The position numbers were made by a program, and so were the translations under genes. A DNA stretch of 8,344 bases from Clostridia bacterium (GTDB lineage: Bacteria > Bacillota > Clostridia > Oscillospirales > CAG-272): contig JAGBWH010000233.1 of assembly GCA_017629925.1 (NCBI GenBank), positions 1 through 8,344 of the forward strand, given 5' to 3'. Positions 6,552 to 8,344 of the stretch are shown here, one piece after another. A model generated the notes under the pieces. That model was not told the DNA's origin. It ran no database searches and saw only the letters and a program-made list of their open reading frames with translations. Position 1 is the stretch's first letter, and each line of letters begins with the position of its first letter.

Positions 6552-6596
6552 TTCGGCTATCTGGTGCAAAATTCGTGCGAGATAGCCGAATTTTTA
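6552..6596 (+). terminator. Intrinsic terminator of the TIM barrel gene
   Basis: A perfect 11-bp stem (6552-6562 with 6580-6590, core TTCGGCTATCT) and a 17-nt loop are followed by TTTTTAT. The left arm is preceded by a T-run, so it lacks the A-run that would give a U-tract on the opposite strand only at its own far side; termination on the plus strand is the clear role. Confidence 0.85.
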
Positions 6597-6605
6597 TAAA
6601 AACAC

Positions 6606-6649
6606 GTCGGACCAAACCCTCCCATGGGAGAATTTGATCTGGCTTTTTT
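6606..6649 (+). terminator. Second intrinsic terminator in tandem
   Basis: A long stem, with arms 6606-6624 and 6625-6643, has a few mismatches and wobble pairs around the palindrome CTCCCATGGGAG and is followed directly by six T. It stands 15 nt after the first terminator. It may back up termination or end a separate small transcript; no gene is seen between the two. Confidence 0.75.
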
Positions 6650-6741
6650 ATGATGGAAAGCGAGGAAATGCGTCTCTTTTGCCCGCTTTTATGGCGGTCA
6701 AAAAATATGACAAAACTGTCTTGTATCTTTTAAGTTATATC

Positions 6742-6770
6742 TTGCATTTTATATAAAAAGATGGTATAGT
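6742..6770 (+). promoter_or_regulatory. Sigma-A promoter for the MBG-repeat lipoprotein
   Basis: TTGCAT (6742-6747), 17 bp, TATAGT (6765-6770). The start near 6777 gives a leader of about 38 nt. The stretch 6650-6741 before it shows nothing else that can be supported. Confidence 0.75.
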
Positions 6771-6814
6771 ATAGATGGCAAAGTATTTTTTGAAAGCTTT
6801 TGTGAGGAACATAT

Positions 6815-7804
6815 ATGAAAAAGAGATATATTTTAGCGTTGTTGCTCTTTGGTCTTTGCGCGCTGACTTTGTTTGTACTCACCTCCTGTGGCAAATCCGA
6901 AATCCTGAAGATCGAGTTAAAAGGCCCGGAGGAACTCTATGCAGACGAATTTGATTTGATGGACTATGATATCGTCATTCACACAGAGGATGGCAGAAAA
7001 AAAGAAATGCTTTCTGCCCGCTATCTTTCTGCTTTTGATTTGGCAAAATTGCAAACCGTTGGCACGCACACCTTCGAGGTCAAATATGAAGGCTTTTCCA
7101 CCCACTTTACCGTCAATTTGAAAAGCCGTGCGTTTGAAGGGGTGAGTTTTCCCTCCAAAACCTATGTCTATGACGGAGAGCCTAAAAGCATCACCCTCGC
7201 CAACCTTCCCTCGGGCGTTGTGATGCAGTATAACACCGAAAACACCTTCACGAATGTGGGCGAATACTATATTTCTGTGACCATCACCAAAGAAAACTAT
7301 GTCACCGAAACCATGTCCGCCACCATGAATATCATCAAAGGCACCTATGACATGAGTGATGCGATGCTGGAAAGCAAATATGTGCTCTATGATGGCACAG
7401 CCCATACCATTACGGTCAAAGAAGAAAATTTGCCCGAGGGCGTGTCTGTGACCTATGAGAACAATACCCATACCAATGCAGGCACATACATAGTGGTGGC
7501 AAAATTCTCCAGCGAAAATGAAAACTATCATCCCATTCCCGACATGACAGCCGTGCTGGAAATTCGGAAAATTCATTTTGATATGAGTGGCGTTATGTTT
7601 GCCAGCAAAACCTTTGTCTATGACGGCGCGGTACATTCCATTGGCATCGACGAGGCGCAACTGCCCCCGGATGTCACCGTCCATTACGAAGGCAATGGGC
7701 AAAGTGAGGTAGGCGAATATATCGTCACCGCCCACTTTACGCACACAAACCCCAACTATTATGACATACCGAGCATGACCGCTACGCTCACGATCGTAGA
7801 GTGA
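6815..7804 (+). CDS. Lipoprotein with Ig-like region and three MBG-type repeats
   Basis: A 329-residue exported lipoprotein of unknown function. Residues 1-25 are a signal peptide with lipobox LTSC (Cys25 lipidated). Residues about 30-104 look like a bacterial Ig-like domain (ILKIELKGPEELYADEFDL, then VGTHTFEVKYEG). Three MBG-type beta repeats follow at about 107-175, 177-252 and 255-329, each with an SKxxVYDG or SKYVLYDG opening (YDGEPKSI 119, YDGTAHTI 192, YDGAVHSI 269), a VxYE/N strand and a VGEY or AGTY turn. The third repeat ends almost at the stop, so there is no anchor besides the lipid. Such repeats usually act as extracellular spacers or adhesion modules; no catalytic domain is seen. 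GAGGA at 6804-6808, 6 nt from the ATG, supports the start. Transcribed from its own promoter. Confidence 0.88.
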   Translation: MKKRYILALLLFGLCALTLFVLTSCGKSEILKIELKGPEELYADEFDLMDYDIVIHTEDGRKKEMLSARYLSAFDLAKLQTVGTHTFEVKYEGFSTHFTVNLKSRAFEGVSFPSKTYVYDGEPKSITLANLPSGVVMQYNTENTFTNVGEYYISVTITKENYVTETMSATMNIIKGTYDMSDAMLESKYVLYDGTAHTITVKEENLPEGVSVTYENNTHTNAGTYIVVAKFSSENENYHPIPDMTAVLEIRKIHFDMSGVMFASKTFVYDGAVHSIGIDEAQLPPDVTVHYEGNGQSEVGEYIVTAHFTHTNPNYYDIPSMTATLTIVE

Positions 7805-7833
7805 TGCACAACATATTTTGAATGGCGTATTAG

Positions 7834-7861
7834 GGCAGTTGCAGTACACGATGCAACTGCC
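7834..7861 (+). terminator. Hairpin between the lipoprotein and oxidoreductase genes
   Basis: GGCAGTTGCA (7834-7843) pairs perfectly with TGCAACTGCC (7852-7861) over an 8-nt loop, 29 nt after the lipoprotein stop. The following TTCCTGTAATTAT is a poor U-tract. It is most likely a weak terminator, but lying 36 nt before the next start it could also be a leader structure of that gene, for which no clear promoter was found. Confidence 0.55.
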
Positions 7862-7897
7862 TTCCTGTAATTATCCCGAAAACAAGGAGAAACATTC

Positions 7898-8344
7898 ATG
7901 TATCCTATTGTAGATAAAAAAATCCTAAACCCTTCGGTGGTAGAGTTGCACATTCTTGCCCCACTGGTGGCGAAAAAAGCACAGCCAGGTCAGTTTATCA
8001 TATTGCGAGTAGACGAAGAAGGGGAGAGAATTCCTTTAACGGTGGCAGGTGTCGACCAACAAAAGGGAACGGTGAAGATCATTTATCAAATTGTGGGGGC
8101 AACCACCCTTGGGCTATCCCAAAAAGATGCGGGGGATAGTCTACAGGATTTCGTAGGCCCTCTTGGCGTGCCAACTCATCTTGATGGCCTTAAAAAAGTG
8201 TGCATTATCGGCGGTGGCGTGGGGTGTGCGATTGCTATGCCCGTGGCAGAAAAATGCCATGAAATGGGCATGGATGTTACCTCTATTATTGGATTTAGAA
8301 GCAAAGATCTGCTCATTTGCCAGCAAGAGTTCAAAGAGGCGTCA
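7898..8344 (+). CDS. FAD/NAD-binding oxidoreductase subunit (PyrK/SudB/NfnA-like), C-terminus outside the window
   Basis: The first 149 residues of a sulfide/dihydroorotate dehydrogenase-like FAD/NAD-binding subunit, usually about 280-300 residues. These are cytoplasmic flavoproteins that move electrons between NAD(P)H, FAD and a [2Fe-2S] cluster, with a glutamate synthase-like partner (NfnB/GltA) or with PyrD. Visible features are the FAD-domain PGQF (30-33) and RIPLT (44-48), the GPLG turn (87-90), and the NAD-binding GGGVG (105-109) followed by the next Rossmann strand and GFRSKD (132-137). The cysteine cluster for iron-sulfur binding would lie beyond the edge. ATG 7898 has AAGGAGA at 7884-7890, 7 nt away. 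The broad wording RIPLTVAG points to the NfnA/SudB branch more than to PyrK, but the partner gene is not in view. Confidence 0.88.
   Translation, partial: MYPIVDKKILNPSVVELHILAPLVAKKAQPGQFIILRVDEEGERIPLTVAGVDQQKGTVKIIYQIVGATTLGLSQKDAGDSLQDFVGPLGVPTHLDGLKKVCIIGGGVGCAIAMPVAEKCHEMGMDVTSIIGFRSKDLLICQQEFKEAS

Noticed and set aside
6917..7849. A 310-residue minus-strand open frame opposite the MBG-repeat lipoprotein
   Set aside because: It has a Cys-, His- and Gly-rich composition typical of an antisense shadow and lacks a plausible start signal.
1..8344. A defence, mobile or toxin-antitoxin system
   Set aside because: No transposase, integrase, recombinase, restriction, toxin or antitoxin domain was recognised in any supported gene.

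Overview
The window reads as an ordinary chromosomal stretch of an anaerobic, low-to-mid GC member of the Bacillota, most likely an uncultured gut-type Clostridia. The evidence is the strong sigma-A-type promoters with 17-bp spacers, purine-rich ribosome binding sites, two Gram-positive-style lipoproteins, a BspA-type leucine-rich-repeat protein with an InlB-like module, and a ferredoxin/NAD-type FAD subunit of the kind found next to glutamate-synthase-like partners in anaerobes. The assignment to a lineage is inference.

Left part (1-2819, all minus strand): the N-terminal half of a type IIA topoisomerase ATPase subunit (ParE rather than GyrB on balance) runs off the left edge. Upstream of it, a 267-bp gap carries two inverted repeats that look like an intergenic palindromic element. 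Next comes a two-gene operon, a Nudix ADP-ribose pyrophosphatase-like enzyme followed by a PHP-domain phosphoesterase. Its stop and start codons overlap (ATGA), and it is driven by a perfect-consensus promoter (TTGACA-17-TATAAT) at 2819-2791. That promoter lies inside the longest possible Nudix reading frame, so the Nudix gene must start downstream, at GTG 2744.

Middle part (2820-5407): a divergent intergenic region leads into a 724-residue lipoprotein of the BspA family. It has a signal peptide with lipobox, an InlB-type (Flg_new-like) module, a 9-repeat and a 7-repeat leucine-rich block separated by a spacer module, and a characteristic C-terminal cap. Its mRNA leader is about 175 nt long and has a T-run next to the ribosome binding site. 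A GC-rich hairpin follows the gene.

Right part (5408-8344, all plus strand): three separately transcribed units. The first is a sugar phosphate isomerase/epimerase-like TIM barrel protein with all four expected metal ligands, followed by two successive intrinsic terminators. The second is a small lipoprotein made of one Ig-like region and three MBG-type repeats. The third is the first 149 residues of a PyrK/NfnA-type FAD- and NAD-binding oxidoreductase subunit, cut by the right edge.

No mobile element, CRISPR array, tRNA, rRNA or recognisable riboswitch was seen. The most notable items are the repeat architecture of the LRR lipoprotein, its odd leader, the palindromic element before the topoisomerase gene, and a tandem 12-bp repeat that triplicates the stop codon of the PHP gene. 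I see no convincing sign of a novel multi-gene system.
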